Origin: Tessaracoccus lapidicaptus
Lineage (GTDB): Bacteria > Actinomycetota > Actinomycetes > Propionibacteriales > Propionibacteriaceae
DNA: 64,000 bases
Direction: 5' to 3'
Assembly (NCBI RefSeq): GCF_001693815.1
Contig: NZ_MBQD01000022.1
Location: 1 to 64,000, forward strand
The position numbers and the translations under genes were made by a program. Below, in pieces: positions 33,790 through 43,397 of this stretch. Each line of letters starts with the position of its first letter. Position 1 is the first letter of the stretch. The notes under the pieces were generated by a model, which did no database searches, was not told where the DNA came from, and saw nothing but the letters and a program-made list of their open reading frames with translations.

Positions 33790-34439
33790 GCACGAACCCC
33801 GAGGAGATCCGCCGCGACATCGAGCGCACCCGCGCCGAGCTCAGCGAGAACGTCAACGCGCTGTCTGACAGCGCAAAGCCCGGCAACATCGTCCGGGACC
33901 AGGTCGAGGGCGTCAAGGACAGCGTCCACGGCATCAAGGAGCGCATCTTCGGCTCCGACTACGATCCCTACGACGACGGCGCCGTCGGCGCTGTCGGCGA
34001 TCGGGCAGGCGCCGCCTTGGGTGACGCCCGCGAGGCGGTCGCGCACAGCCCGGCCAAGGTGAAGTCCTCGACGCGGGGCAACCCGATCGCCGCCGGCCTC
34101 ATCGCCGCCGGTGTCGGCGCCCTCATCGGCGGACTGATCCCGTCGACGCGCATGGAGCAGGAGCGCGCCCAGCAGCTCAAGGAGGCTGCGGGGCCGGCCC
34201 TGGACGAGGTCAAGGAGATGGCCGCGGAGGCGAAGGACCATCTGCAGCCCCGCGCCCAGGAGGCGGTCGAGAACGTCAAGGGTGTCGCCCAGGAATCGGG
34301 CGAGGCGCTGAAGGCGGACGCCGAGGTCGCCAAGCAGGAGGTGTCCGAGCAGGCCCATACCTCCGCGGACACCGTCCGCACCGACGTCGGGTCCAAGGTC
34401 GACGAGACCCGCACCGAGGTCGACGACGCGCGGCACTGA
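33786..34439 (+). CDS. DUF3618 family protein
   Basis: A 217-residue protein starting with the DUF3618 signature (PEEIRRDIERTRAELSENVNALSD), a short hydrophobic stretch (residues ~98-117, NPIAAGLIAAGVGALIGGLIP), then a Lys/Glu/Ala-rich helical tail similar in style to the first gene of the operon. Last gene of the sigma-B-type operon, followed by a terminator at 34453-34487. Function unknown; co-occurrence with the holin-like protein is common in Actinobacteria. Confidence 0.85.
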   Translation: MSTNPEEIRRDIERTRAELSENVNALSDSAKPGNIVRDQVEGVKDSVHGIKERIFGSDYDPYDDGAVGAVGDRAGAALGDAREAVAHSPAKVKSSTRGNPIAAGLIAAGVGALIGGLIPSTRMEQERAQQLKEAAGPALDEVKEMAAEAKDHLQPRAQEAVENVKGVAQESGEALKADAEVAKQEVSEQAHTSADTVRTDVGSKVDETRTEVDDARH

Positions 34440-34452
34440 CCAGCCGAGATCA

Positions 34453-34487
34453 ACGGCCCCGTCCTCCCTGTCGGAGGGCGGGGCCGT
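34453..34487 (+). terminator. Hairpin after the DUF3618 gene
   Basis: A 15-bp stem ACGGCCCCGTCCTCC (34453-34467) with its partner at 34473-34487 (one mismatch) around a CTGTC loop, 14 bases after the stop codon. Confidence 0.8.
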
Positions 34488-34501
34488 CTCCGTGCGCGGG
34501 G

Positions 34502-35269
34502 TTACCGGCGGGGTGCGTGACAGAACTCACCGCAGTGCGTCGTATCGAGCCGTACAGGGGCGTGGGACCGCACTGGTGTGAGGTGTGTCACGCCCGGCCG
34601 CCGAGCGGCTGGATCTCGGGGTTGCCGTGCGAGGGGGCGGGAGCGGCGGCGACAGCTCGATCGCCGGTGGGACGTCCGTGACGCGGCGCCCCGCGAGGTG
34701 GCGCGCGACCTGGGCGCCGACCGGCAGGTAGTGGACAGGTCCTCCAGCGTGATGGGGCCCGGCGCCACGTGCGTGCCGTAGCGGAACCCGCGGAGGTGCC
34801 CGATGTCGGCGCCCGACTCGGCTCGGATGGCCTCGGCGATGAGGTCGTGCGACGTCCCGGAGAGGACCAGTCCGCGACCCCGTCCTCCCCGACGGTGACG
34901 TCGAGCACGCCGACGCGGGTGCCGTCCTGACCCACCTCGGACACCAGGGCGCCGGTGGAGGTGCGCACGATCTGGCGGGTCTCCTCGTGCATGTCGGACG
35001 ACAGGACGATGTCGATCCCGGTCGACGGCGTCGACCAGGGCCTGGCCGCGGGTGAACAGGGCCTCGGCGCATCCCTGGATCGTGTCGCCGGTGTTGACCA
35101 GCACGGAGTTCGGGTGCTGTTCGCGCAGGCTCGCGACGAGGGTGGCCATGCGGGCCTGCCCTCCCTCCGTCGACCCGGTGCCGTCGGCGCGGACGTGCGG
35201 CCTGGGGACGAGGTGGCCGTGCAGGTCACCGACGTGGATGAAGCGGATCCGAGCGGTCATGGCACCCAC
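34502..35269 (-). pseudogene. Decayed 5'-nucleotidase/metallophosphatase gene
   Basis: The first ~90 codons encode a good metallophosphatase start: RIRFIHVGDLHGHLVPRP, then VLVNTGDTIQGCAEALFTRGQALVDAV. At about 35030 the sequence jumps, in another frame, to GIDIVLSSDMHEETRQIVRTSTGALVSEVGQDGTRVGVLDVTVGEDGVADW, which in intact relatives lies far downstream; the GNHE-containing centre is missing. A further shift near 34870 gives LVLSGTSHDLIAEAIRAESGADIG, and another near 34740 gives VHYLPVGAQVARHLAG. The usual C-terminal nucleotidase domain is cut short. An internal deletion plus at least two frameshifts make this a clear pseudogene. Confidence 0.85.
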
Positions 35270-35284
35270 TGTGCCGCGTGAAGC

Positions 35285-35875
35285 TCAGGCCATGCCGTAC
35301 ACCACGAAGATCAGGCGGGCGGCCAGGACAGCCGCGGCCAAGGCGGCGAGCCGGGCGCGCAGCGACGACAACCGCATGGCCGCCAGCCAGACCAGCACCG
35401 CGACACCGACCGCGGCCTGGGTCCACCAGTACGACGACGGGGTGGTCTCCGCGATGCGTCGCAGCCCGTGTGCCGCCTCACCCAGCGCGACGGCGGGGAA
35501 GACCGCGGCGGCGACTCCGCGCAGCGTCTGCTCCCCATTGCCCCGCAGCATCCAGACCGCGACCCCCATCGCGAGCCCGCTCGCGACGCCCGCGGCGCAC
35601 CAGAAGAGCACCATCCGCATGCCGACGGGGAACCCCCGCAGCATCGTCGTGGAGTAGTAGCCGACCATCGCCAGCGGCCCGGCGGCCGCACCGAGCAGCG
35701 CGTGTGCCCACCAAGGGCCCCTGCAGGCGGCGGCGACGAGGCCCGCGAGCGCGACGACGGGCGCGGCCGAGTTGAACAGGGGAGCGAGGGCGTCGGGGGA
35801 GTAGGTCTGCCCGAACGACATGGCCACGCCCGCCGCGAGCGAGCCGGCCAGAGCGAGGGGGAGACAGCGATGCAT
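35285..35875 (-). CDS. DUF6518-like integral membrane protein
   Basis: A 196-residue protein with about six or seven hydrophobic segments across its length and few charged residues except Arg-rich loops. It resembles the DUF6518 group of small actinobacterial membrane proteins (Gly/Ala-rich helices, a Trp-Trp in PWWAHALLG). It lies between the decayed phosphatase and an MFS gene with no overlap, and no function can be inferred. Confidence 0.65.
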   Translation of the reverse strand: MHRCLPLALAGSLAAGVAMSFGQTYSPDALAPLFNSAAPVVALAGLVAAACRGPWWAHALLGAAAGPLAMVGYYSTTMLRGFPVGMRMVLFWCAAGVASGLAMGVAVWMLRGNGEQTLRGVAAAVFPAVALGEAAHGLRRIAETTPSSYWWTQAAVGVAVLVWLAAMRLSSLRARLAALAAAVLAARLIFVVYGMA

Positions 35876-35980
35876 ATCCGTCAGGCTAGATGTCGCCAGT
35901 GTCAGAATCGCCGCCGAACTGCCCCTGCCGGGGGTCGTTCAGGGCAGACATCGGTGATGACCCCGGCCGCCAGGGCGGCG

Positions 35981-37390
35981 TCAGTGTTCGCCGTGGCCCT
36001 TGCCGAGCGGGTCGGGGCCCGGGATGCCGTCGGGCTCCTCCGCGACGCCGGCGTTCACGTCGCCGGCCGCGTAGGACGCGGTCAGGACCCGATACGTCCG
36101 GGTCAGGAACGCGGCGCCCGTCACGAGGAGCCCGGCCACGCTCACCAGCACGAACACGAGCGCGATGCCGCGGGCGTCGCCGTCGCCGAGCAGCCACCCC
36201 CAGTCCGAGCGGCCCTGCGGCGACTCGGCGTAGGGGATGAGCCAGAACTCGGCCAGCGGACCGATGACGAAGGCGCTGAGCGGTGCCGCCGACACCTCGA
36301 CCGCCTGCGCGAAGCCGAACACCCGGCCCTGCTTCTCCAGCGGCACCACCCGCTGCAGGAGGGTCTGCTCGGCGGCCTCCATGAACGGGATGATCACCAT
36401 GTAGGCGAAGACGCCGATGGCGAGCGCGACGACCGACTCCCGCAGCGTGAAGCCGAGACTCACCACCCACATGGCGACGGCGGCGATGAGCAGGGTCCGC
36501 AGCGGGTTGGCTCCCAGACCCCACTTGGCGATGAGCGCCCCGCCCACGATGAAGCCGATGCTGGACAGGCCGAACAGGATGCCCCACGCCTCCACCGACA
36601 TCAGTTCGAGGCCGTACGGGTCGAGCAGGCCCATGAAGACGCCGCCGAGGAAGTTGTTGAGGGTGGAGAACAGGATCAGGCCGATGAGCCCGGGCACGGC
36701 AATGATCGCGAGCCACGCGGCGGAGAAGTCGACCGGCTTCGGGGCGCCGTCGGCATGGACGATGGTGGGTTCCGGGATCCGGATGAGGAGGAGGTGGACC
36801 AGGGACGCGACGATGACGCCGATCGCGATCACCGTCACCCATCCCATCCCCAACTGCCCGATGGCCAGGCCCGACAAGACACCGGTGACGAGCATGGTCA
36901 TGCCGTTGACGGCGCCGACCATGCCGTTGGCGTTGGCGCGCCGGTCGGACTCGACGAGGATCGTCACGCAGGTGCTCAGCGCGAGCCCGCGGATCATCGC
37001 CAACAGCGCCCCGGCCAGGACCAGACCGGTGAACAGCCAGAACCAGGGGCGGCCGAGGTCGACGAGCGTCGCGGCGGGGGTCAGCAGGTAGACGGCGCCG
37101 GCGAGGACGAACACCACGGCGGTGCCGATCGCGGACCAGACCATGACGACGTGCTTACGGAAGCGGTCCACCAAGCCGCCGAAGGGGACGCCGAGGATGG
37201 CCATGCCGAGCATGTAGGCACCACCGAGGAACGACGTCGCCAGCACGGAACGCGTCTCGAGATAGGCCCAGAACGTGATGCCGAACCACAGGAAGCTCGT
37301 GCCGAGCATCGCCGCGGCCGTGTTGCCGAGGACGTGATGGAAAGCCCGCATGCGGTGCGCCGGGTCCGAGAGCACGAAGCACCCTAACAC
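35981..37390 (-). CDS. MFS transporter
   Basis: A 469-residue major-facilitator protein with 12 predicted helices and the loop 2-3 motif GVPFGGLVDRFRKHVV (variant of GxxxDRxGR) near residues 50-65. It resembles the enterobactin-exporter-like MFS group (EntS-type) by its spacing, but the substrate cannot be assigned. The alternative start MRAFHHVLGNT 12 codons inside gives a more typical N terminus. It is divergent from the PPOX-like gene, with only 26 bases between starts, and has no linked regulator. Confidence 0.82.
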   Translation of the reverse strand: MLGCFVLSDPAHRMRAFHHVLGNTAAAMLGTSFLWFGITFWAYLETRSVLATSFLGGAYMLGMAILGVPFGGLVDRFRKHVVMVWSAIGTAVVFVLAGAVYLLTPAATLVDLGRPWFWLFTGLVLAGALLAMIRGLALSTCVTILVESDRRANANGMVGAVNGMTMLVTGVLSGLAIGQLGMGWVTVIAIGVIVASLVHLLLIRIPEPTIVHADGAPKPVDFSAAWLAIIAVPGLIGLILFSTLNNFLGGVFMGLLDPYGLELMSVEAWGILFGLSSIGFIVGGALIAKWGLGANPLRTLLIAAVAMWVVSLGFTLRESVVALAIGVFAYMVIIPFMEAAEQTLLQRVVPLEKQGRVFGFAQAVEVSAAPLSAFVIGPLAEFWLIPYAESPQGRSDWGWLLGDGDARGIALVFVLVSVAGLLVTGAAFLTRTYRVLTASYAAGDVNAGVAEEPDGIPGPDPLGKGHGEH

Positions 37391-37416
37391 CGGCCCCGTG
37401 CGGAATACTCGCCCTC

Positions 37417-37959
37417 ATGGGCAAGCAGTTTCCCGAGATCTCACCGAAGCTCCGCGCCTTCATCGAGGCGCAGCACCTGTTCTTCGTGGCGACGGCAGCA
37501 CGGGACGGCCGCGTCAACGTGTCGCCGAAGGGCCTCGACTCGCTGCGCGTCGTCGATGCCCACCGCGTCGTGTGGGTCAACGCCGTGGGGAGCGGCAACG
37601 AGACCGCCGCGCACCTGCTCGATCATCCGCGCATGACCCTGATGTTCTGCTCCTTCGACGCCAAGCCCCAGATCCTGCGGCTCTACGGCACCGCGCGGGC
37701 GATCCATCGCGGCGACGACGGGTGGGACGAGCTGCTCGGTCTGTTCCCCGAGTTCGTGGGGGCGCGCAACATTTTCGACGTCGCCGTCGACCTGGCGCAG
37801 ACGTCGTGCGGCTTCGGGGTGCCGCTCATGGACTTTGTGTCGGACCGCGACACGATGTCGGACTGGCTGGTGAAGAAGGGCGACGGCGGGTTGCGCGCGT
37901 ACGAGCGGCAGCACAATCTGGTGAGCCTGGACGGGCTGCCGACGGGGCTGCCGACGTAG
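37417..37959 (+). CDS. Pyridoxamine 5'-phosphate oxidase-fold flavin protein
   Basis: A 180-residue split-barrel protein: FFVATAARDGRVNVSPKGLDSLRVVDAHRVVWVNAVGSGNETAAHLLDHPRMTLMFCSF is the classic flavin-binding half-barrel of the PPOX family, usually FMN- or F420-dependent. The C-terminal part is variable. The nearby hairpin at 38007-38048 terminates it. The biological substrate is unknown. Confidence 0.82.
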   Translation: MGKQFPEISPKLRAFIEAQHLFFVATAARDGRVNVSPKGLDSLRVVDAHRVVWVNAVGSGNETAAHLLDHPRMTLMFCSFDAKPQILRLYGTARAIHRGDDGWDELLGLFPEFVGARNIFDVAVDLAQTSCGFGVPLMDFVSDRDTMSDWLVKKGDGGLRAYERQHNLVSLDGLPTGLPT

Positions 37960-38006
37960 GCGTCGCGGTGACTGGCTCAGAGGGTCCGCAGCACGAATGA
38001 CAGGTG

Positions 38007-38048
38007 AACTCGCCCCTCGACCCCGCCAGGGGGATCGAGGGGCGAGTT
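38007..38048. terminator. Bidirectional hairpin between PPOX-like gene and ABC-2 permease
   Basis: A perfect 14-bp stem AACTCGCCCCTCGA (38007-38020) / TCGAGGGGCGAGTT (38035-38048), with an inner CCCC/GGGG extension. It lies 48 bases after the PPOX-like stop and about 130 bases after the convergent permease. The G-rich stretch to 38180 holds nothing else recognisable. Confidence 0.8.
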
Positions 38049-38181
38049 CGACGGCGTGTCGTGCTGGGGGGGGCCGGGACCGATCGGGCTCGGCGGGCCG
38101 GCGGGGCTGCCCAGCGGGACGGCGGGGCCCGCCGAGCCGGGCTGCCCCCGCTGGACTGCCGAGCCGGGCGTCGGGGCGGGG

Positions 38182-39800
38182 TCAGTGGCCGGGGATGTCG
38201 CGGTGTGAGAACCGCCACAGGCCGAAGCCGAGCAGCGCCGCCGCGACGACCGTCTGCACCACCAGGGGAAGCAGCGTGAACTCCTCGGCCGGCATCGCCG
38301 GCGTGTGCTCGAACGGGGAGATCTGTCGCGCCCAGTCCGGAATCTGCATGACCTCGCCGAACAGCTCGATCAACGCGCCCGCCACCACCGGGATCCACGC
38401 GAAGACCACCAGTCGGGGCGCCAGGGCGTGCAGCGCGGCCGCCAGGGCCAGCACCATCAGCACACTCGGCAGCCCGGCCGCGGCGCCCGCGACGGCGTCG
38501 CCGACCAGGCCGTAGTCGCCGTCGACGCTCCCGGCGAACAGCCCGGAGATGACGGCAGCCACCAGCCCGATCGCGGCGACCACGACGGCGATGACCAGGA
38601 ACTGCCCGGCCATCCACGCGGCGGGCCGCACGCCGGTGGCGAGCACGGGCTCGGCCCGGCCGCCCACCTCCTCCGCGGCAACCTTCTGCCACGCGATGAC
38701 CGCGAAGATCGCCAGCATGATGCGGAACATCCTGACGGTGAGCGTCAGGTACCCGCTCAGGGCAACCTCGGCGCCGCCCATCAACTGCTGGAAGATGTCC
38801 GGCAATTCGGCGAAGGCGTCCACCATCGCGCCCGTGAACGAGCCGTACATGAACGACGCGAGCGTCAGCCCGAAAGCCCACCAGAACGACTGCGTCCGCT
38901 GGAGCCGCCACGCCAGGGTGAGCGGACCGCGGAGCCACGCGGGCGCCGTCGCCTTGCCGCGCCGGGGCTGCAGGATGCCGGCCCCGACGTCGCGGCGGGC
39001 GGACAACATGAACCCGACGGCGATGAGGATCGCGGCCGTCGCCAGGAGCAGCCCGACGGGCCACGACCGGTCGTCGTGGAACACCCGCGTCTGCTGCGCC
39101 CAGGCCAGCGGCGACAGCCACGACAACCAGGTCCCGTGCTCGCCCGGCCCGGCGGCCATGTCACCGACGCCGCGGATCACCCACGACGCCGCCAGCACCG
39201 CCCCCGCCAGACCACTACCGGCCGACGAGAAGGCGCTGAGCTGAGAGGTCACCGTCGTCACGCCCGCGAAGACCAGGCCCAGGGCGCCGGTGGTGGCACC
39301 GAGCAGCAGCGACGACGACGGTTCGCTGTCGTAGGCGATCAAGGCCCCCGCGATCAGGCCGCCGACCGCCACGTTGGCGATCAGGGCGAGCAGCACGGTG
39401 GAGGTCAGCGGCGCGTAGCGCCCGACGACGCTGGCCCGCACGATCTCGGCGCGCCCGGTCTGCTCCTCGAGCCGCGTGTGCCGCGACACCAGCAGGATGT
39501 TCATCAGCGCCGTGAACAGCAGCAGATACAGCCAGTAAACGCTGGCGAAGATGATCTGGTGCGTGAGTTCCGTCGGGGCGACGTCGACGCCGTAGCCAGG
39601 TCCGGTGAACAGCGTCAGCGACGGGTTGGCGATCAGCCCGACGATGGGCGCCAGGTCCTCGGGAGTGGCGAAGATCGTCTTGTACGCCGTCATCATGTAC
39701 GGCACGAACGCGGCCAGGCCGAGCACCCAGATGGAAAGCTTCACCCGGTCCCGGCGGGCGGCGAACCGCAGCAGCGGCCCCGTGGCGGTCAGGGTCTCGC

Positions 39801-39804
<4 letters not shown>
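38182..39804 (-). CDS. ABC-2-type exporter permease (polyketide-antibiotic-exporter-like)
   Basis: A 540-residue membrane protein with about twelve helices arranged as two six-helix halves, each with a large loop, typical of the TnrB3/TylC-unrelated ABC-2 permeases of Actinobacteria. It overlaps the upstream ATPase gene by four bases (start ATG 39804). With the ATPase and the TetR regulator it forms a drug/antibiotic-type efflux locus; the cargo is unknown. Confidence 0.82.
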
Positions 39805-40691
<887 letters not shown>

Positions 40692-40730
40692 GGTGTGCCT
40701 TGGGGTTGGGGCTGGGGGGATTGGGTTGGG

Positions 40731-41056
40731 GGATCGACGCCTGCGGCGTCGGCTTCGAGACTCGCCCGGGTGCTGCGCACCGGGCGCGACCTCAGCGAAC
40801 GGGACGGGCGCGACCTCAGCGAACGGTGCGGGGGATCGACGCCTGCGGCGTCGGCTTCGAGACTCGCCCGGGTGCTGCGCACCGGGCGCGACCTCAGCTA
40901 TCGGGACGGGGGGACCTCAGCGATCGGGACGGGGGATCGACGCCTGCGGCGTCGGCTTCGAGACTCGCCCGGGTGCTGCGCACCGGGCGCGACCTCAGCG
41001 AACGGGACGGGCGGGACCTCAGCGAACGGTGCAGGCGCGACCTCAGCGAATCGGGC
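40731..41056 (+). repeat. Hairpin repeat array R4 (three full units)
   Basis: Three nearly identical full units on the plus strand at about 40733-40803, 40834-40904 and 40935-41004, all with the GTGC-TGC-GCAC inner hairpin and the GACGCC-TGC-GGCGTC first hairpin. Between and after them are four tail-only copies of ACCTCAGCGAACGG (variants GCTATCGG, GCGATCGG, GCGAATCGG). The last tail ends four bases before the stop codon of the TetR gene, CTCAG end toward the stop. The array is also the leader of the ABC ATPase gene. Confidence 0.9.
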
Positions 41057-41060
41057 AGAG

Positions 41061-41729
41061 TCAGTGGTCGGACGGCGGGGGGTCAGGGTCCGTGACGCCG
41101 TCGGCCGGGACTCGTCCCGACTCGAACGCGGCCCGGATCCGGCGCAGGAACGTGTCGTCGGCGAACAGGCCGTGCGTGAACAACTCCATGGAGGCCAGCG
41201 AATACCTCGGCAGGACCGCGGGGTCGAGAAGGTGCGTGCCGCCGAGCCGGCGGGCGACCTGCTCCTCGAGCACGGTCGCGCCCAGGCTGAACGCGACGAC
41301 CAGCGCAACGGTGGCCTCGAGGTCCGCGGGGGTCCGGAACAACTCGGGGCCGGCGTCGAACATGTCGAGGGTGAGCTGGCACATCGCGTCGAAGAGCCGC
41401 GCGGCGCCCTCGCCACCCTCGCTGATGGAGGCGGCGATGTAGGCGTGGAACGGCTGGAACTCCGACTGGGACTGCAGGAGGGCAGCCGTGGTGTCGCCCC
41501 CCGCGACCGCGTCAGTCTTCTTCTCCGTCAGGCGGGCCATCATCCACTCGTCGCAGGCGTTGCGGAGGCCCTCCTTGCTGCGGAAGTGATGGATGACCAG
41601 CGCGGGCGAGACCCCGGCGGCCTCGGCGATCTGGCGCACCGTGGTCGCCTTGATGCCGTGCACGCCGAACAGCCGTAGGGCGGCGTCGCGGATCCGCGCA
41701 TGGGCCTGGAGGTCGTCGGCTGAACTCAC
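41061..41729 (-). CDS. TetR-family regulator of the ABC-2 exporter
   Basis: A 222-residue TetR protein: helix-turn-helix near residues 18-50 (GIKATTVRQIAEAAGVSPALVIHHFRSKEGL) and an all-helical ligand domain. I take the GTG at 41729 (VSSADDLQ) because a TTGACA -35 lies at 41765-41760 and a -10 near 41740-41735, so the transcript would start at or next to this GTG, a leaderless gene; the longer frame begins at the -35 itself. TGAAC/GTTCA palindromes cover the promoter, implying autoregulation. It likely controls the exporter on the other side of repeat array R4. Confidence 0.82.
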   Translation of the reverse strand: MSSADDLQAHARIRDAALRLFGVHGIKATTVRQIAEAAGVSPALVIHHFRSKEGLRNACDEWMMARLTEKKTDAVAGGDTTAALLQSQSEFQPFHAYIAASISEGGEGAARLFDAMCQLTLDMFDAGPELFRTPADLEATVALVVAFSLGATVLEEQVARRLGGTHLLDPAVLPRYSLASMELFTHGLFADDTFLRRIRAAFESGRVPADGVTDPDPPPSDH

Positions 41730-41765
41730 GTTCAATAGTCTGAACGCGTGTTCAGCCCCTGTCAA
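41730..41765 (-). promoter_or_regulatory. Promoter and TetR operators of the TetR gene
   Basis: On the minus strand TTGACA (41765-41760) is followed by CTGAACACGCGTTCAG (41755-41740), a near-palindrome with one mismatched pair, and a second TGAAC-GTGA-GTTCA site begins at 41733 and reaches into the first codons. The sites cover the -35/-10 spacer and the start codon. Confidence 0.65.
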
Positions 41766-41824
41766 GCGACACGGCGGGGCCGGCCCTCATCCTCAGGCCG
41801 GTGTGCGCTCTGGTCGGTGAGGGG

Positions 41825-42091
41825 TCACTCCGCGTCGAGGTCGCTCTCGATGAGCGCGGCGATTTTCGCGACCGCGTCCTCGTCGTCCGACTCGACGACC
41901 ACGCGGGCCCCCTGCTCGGCGCCGAGCGTCATGATCAGCAGCGACGACGCGGCGTCGACCGGCTCCTCGTCGCTGCCTTCGAGCTTCAGCGTCACCTCGA
42001 CGTCGAGCTTCGCGGCGGCCTCGGCGACGATCGAGGCGGGGCGGGCGTGCAGGCCGACGGCGGACCCGACGGTGGCAATCGTGTGCGGCAT
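41825..42091 (-). CDS. ptsH: PTS phosphocarrier protein HPr
   Basis: An 88-residue HPr: GLHARPASIVAEAAAK carries the phosphorylated His (residue 15), and the Ser-phosphorylation region reads DAASSLLIMTLG (normally a Ser near residue 46). It relays phosphate from enzyme I to sugar-specific EII proteins. The ATG at 42091 has AAGGAG upstream. It follows fruK by 38 bases with no fruA (EIIABC) between them, although fruA usually lies next to fruK. Confidence 0.93.
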   Translation of the reverse strand: MPHTIATVGSAVGLHARPASIVAEAAAKLDVEVTLKLEGSDEEPVDAASSLLIMTLGAEQGARVVVESDDEDAVAKIAALIESDLDAE

Positions 42092-42129
42092 GGCTGGTCT
42101 CCTTCTTCGGGGTTGGTGGGGTTGGGCGG

Positions 42130-43191
42130 TCACACAGCGGTGGCCGGCGAACTGCTTGGCGGCGCGTACTGCCACGGTACCGCCGAGGGGGCTGCCGGGC
42201 GCGGCTCCTGCGCCACGGCGCTCACGCGCACGGCGTTGCTCGAGAGATCCGTCGGCGTCGGGAGGGTCGTGCCGGGGAGGCCGGCGGCGGCCGACCCGTA
42301 CGCGACGGCGTCGGCCAGACACCGCGCCGGGGCGCGTCCCGCGAGGTGGGCGAGGATGAAGCCCGCGACGGAGGAGTCCCCGGCCCCGACGGTGCTGCGT
42401 ACCTCGGTGGGGGGCGGGGAGGCGCGCCAGGCGCCGTCGGCGGTGACGAGGACCGCCCCGGCTCCGCCGACGGTGACGACCACGTTCGCGACGCCGCGGG
42501 CTTGGAGCGCGGCGGCCGCCGCGACGATGTCGCTGACGTCGCCGCCCGGCTCGGGCTCAGCCAGGGCGAGGCCCGTCAGCTGGGCGAGCTCGTCGGCGTT
42601 GGGTTTGAGCAGGTCGATCGGCGCGTCGGCGAGGGCTGCGACGACGGCGTCGAGGGAGTCGTCGGAGGTGTCGACGGCGATCCGGCATCCGACGGCCCGC
42701 ACCCGGCGGATCAGCCGTGCGTACCAGTCGGCGGGAGCGCCGGGAGGGAGGGAGCCGGACAGGACGACCCACTCGGCGGACCGGGCGGCGTCGAGGAGTT
42801 CGGCCTCGGCGGCGGCGAGGTCGCCGTCGGACAGGCGCGGACCCGGCTCGTTGACCTTGGTGGTCGTCCCGTCGGGCTCGGTGAGGGTGGTGTTGGTGCG
42901 CGAGTGCCGGGCGACGGCGGGCGTCGAGACGGCCATGCCTACCGGGCTGGTCTCGCCGAGCAGGGCGAGGTAGGCGTCATCGCGGAACGGCAGGACGGCG
43001 TGGGCCGGCACGCCGCTCGACGCGACGACCCACGCCACGTTGACACCCTTGCCCGCGGCCTGTTCGGTGGCGGTGAGGGCGCGCTGGACCCCGCCCCGCT
43101 GGAGGGGCTCGTCGAGGGTGACGGTGCGGTCGATGCTCGGGTTCGGCGTGAAGGTCACGACCCGGGTGGTGCTCTGCGTGGTCTCGTCCAT
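42130..43191 (-). CDS. fruK: 1-phosphofructokinase (PfkB family)
   Basis: A 353-residue PfkB-type sugar kinase: VTFTPNPSIDRTVTL start, GKGVNVAWVVASSG, and the catalytic STVGAGDSSVAGFI near residues ~263-276. It phosphorylates fructose-1-phosphate to fructose-1,6-bisphosphate. The N-terminal TPNPSID is typical of FruK/tagatose-6-phosphate kinases. It is longer than usual FruK (~310) by a Pro/Ser/Ala-rich C-terminal tail that ends in SSSPATAV. Neighbours fruR, ptsH and ptsI support the fructose assignment; the EII partner must be elsewhere. Confidence 0.88.
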   Translation of the reverse strand: MDETTQSTTRVVTFTPNPSIDRTVTLDEPLQRGGVQRALTATEQAAGKGVNVAWVVASSGVPAHAVLPFRDDAYLALLGETSPVGMAVSTPAVARHSRTNTTLTEPDGTTTKVNEPGPRLSDGDLAAAEAELLDAARSAEWVVLSGSLPPGAPADWYARLIRRVRAVGCRIAVDTSDDSLDAVVAALADAPIDLLKPNADELAQLTGLALAEPEPGGDVSDIVAAAAALQARGVANVVVTVGGAGAVLVTADGAWRASPPPTEVRSTVGAGDSSVAGFILAHLAGRAPARCLADAVAYGSAAAGLPGTTLPTPTDLSSNAVRVSAVAQEPRPAAPSAVPWQYAPPSSSPATAV

Positions 43192-43223
43192 GTCCGCTTC
43201 CTCGAGGTACGTGGGTACCTCTG

Positions 43224-43283
43224 TGTATACATGGGTTTACGTGGGAATGCAACCCAAACACAGAATAAACCAACACAAACAGG
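43224..43283 (-). promoter_or_regulatory. fruK promoter with FruR-type direct repeats
   Basis: On the minus strand TTGCAT (43252-43247) and TATACA (43229-43224) are spaced by 17 bases, a good promoter starting about 25 bases before the fruK ATG. Upstream, plus-strand 43250-43283 carries related AAACACAG / ACAAACAG direct repeats (TGTTTGTGTTGG and CTGTGTTTGGG on the minus strand), likely sites for the DeoR-type regulator encoded upstream. Confidence 0.65.
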
Positions 43284-43335
43284 ACCGGTGGTCTGGATGC
43301 TCCGGGTGGTCGCGGGCAGGGACGGTGCCCTGGCT

Positions 43336-43371
43336 GTCAGGTTTCGCCGGGACTACCCGGCAGAACCTGAC
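43336..43371 (-). terminator. Hairpin after the fruR gene
   Basis: Outer stem GTCAGGTT/AACCTGAC (43336-43343, 43364-43371) and inner stem GCCGGG/CCCGGC (43346-43351, 43356-43361) around an ACTA loop, with a 2-by-2 internal mismatch. It lies 27 bases after the fruR stop on the minus strand and separates fruR from fruK. Confidence 0.7.
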
Positions 43372-43397
43372 GCGGTGTCGTCGGCCGCGGAGTCCGG

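Noticed and set aside
40700..41442. ORFs reading repeats such as DACGVGFETRPGA
   Set aside because: The same peptide appears at every repeat locus on both strands; it comes from the hairpin repeat being open in several frames.
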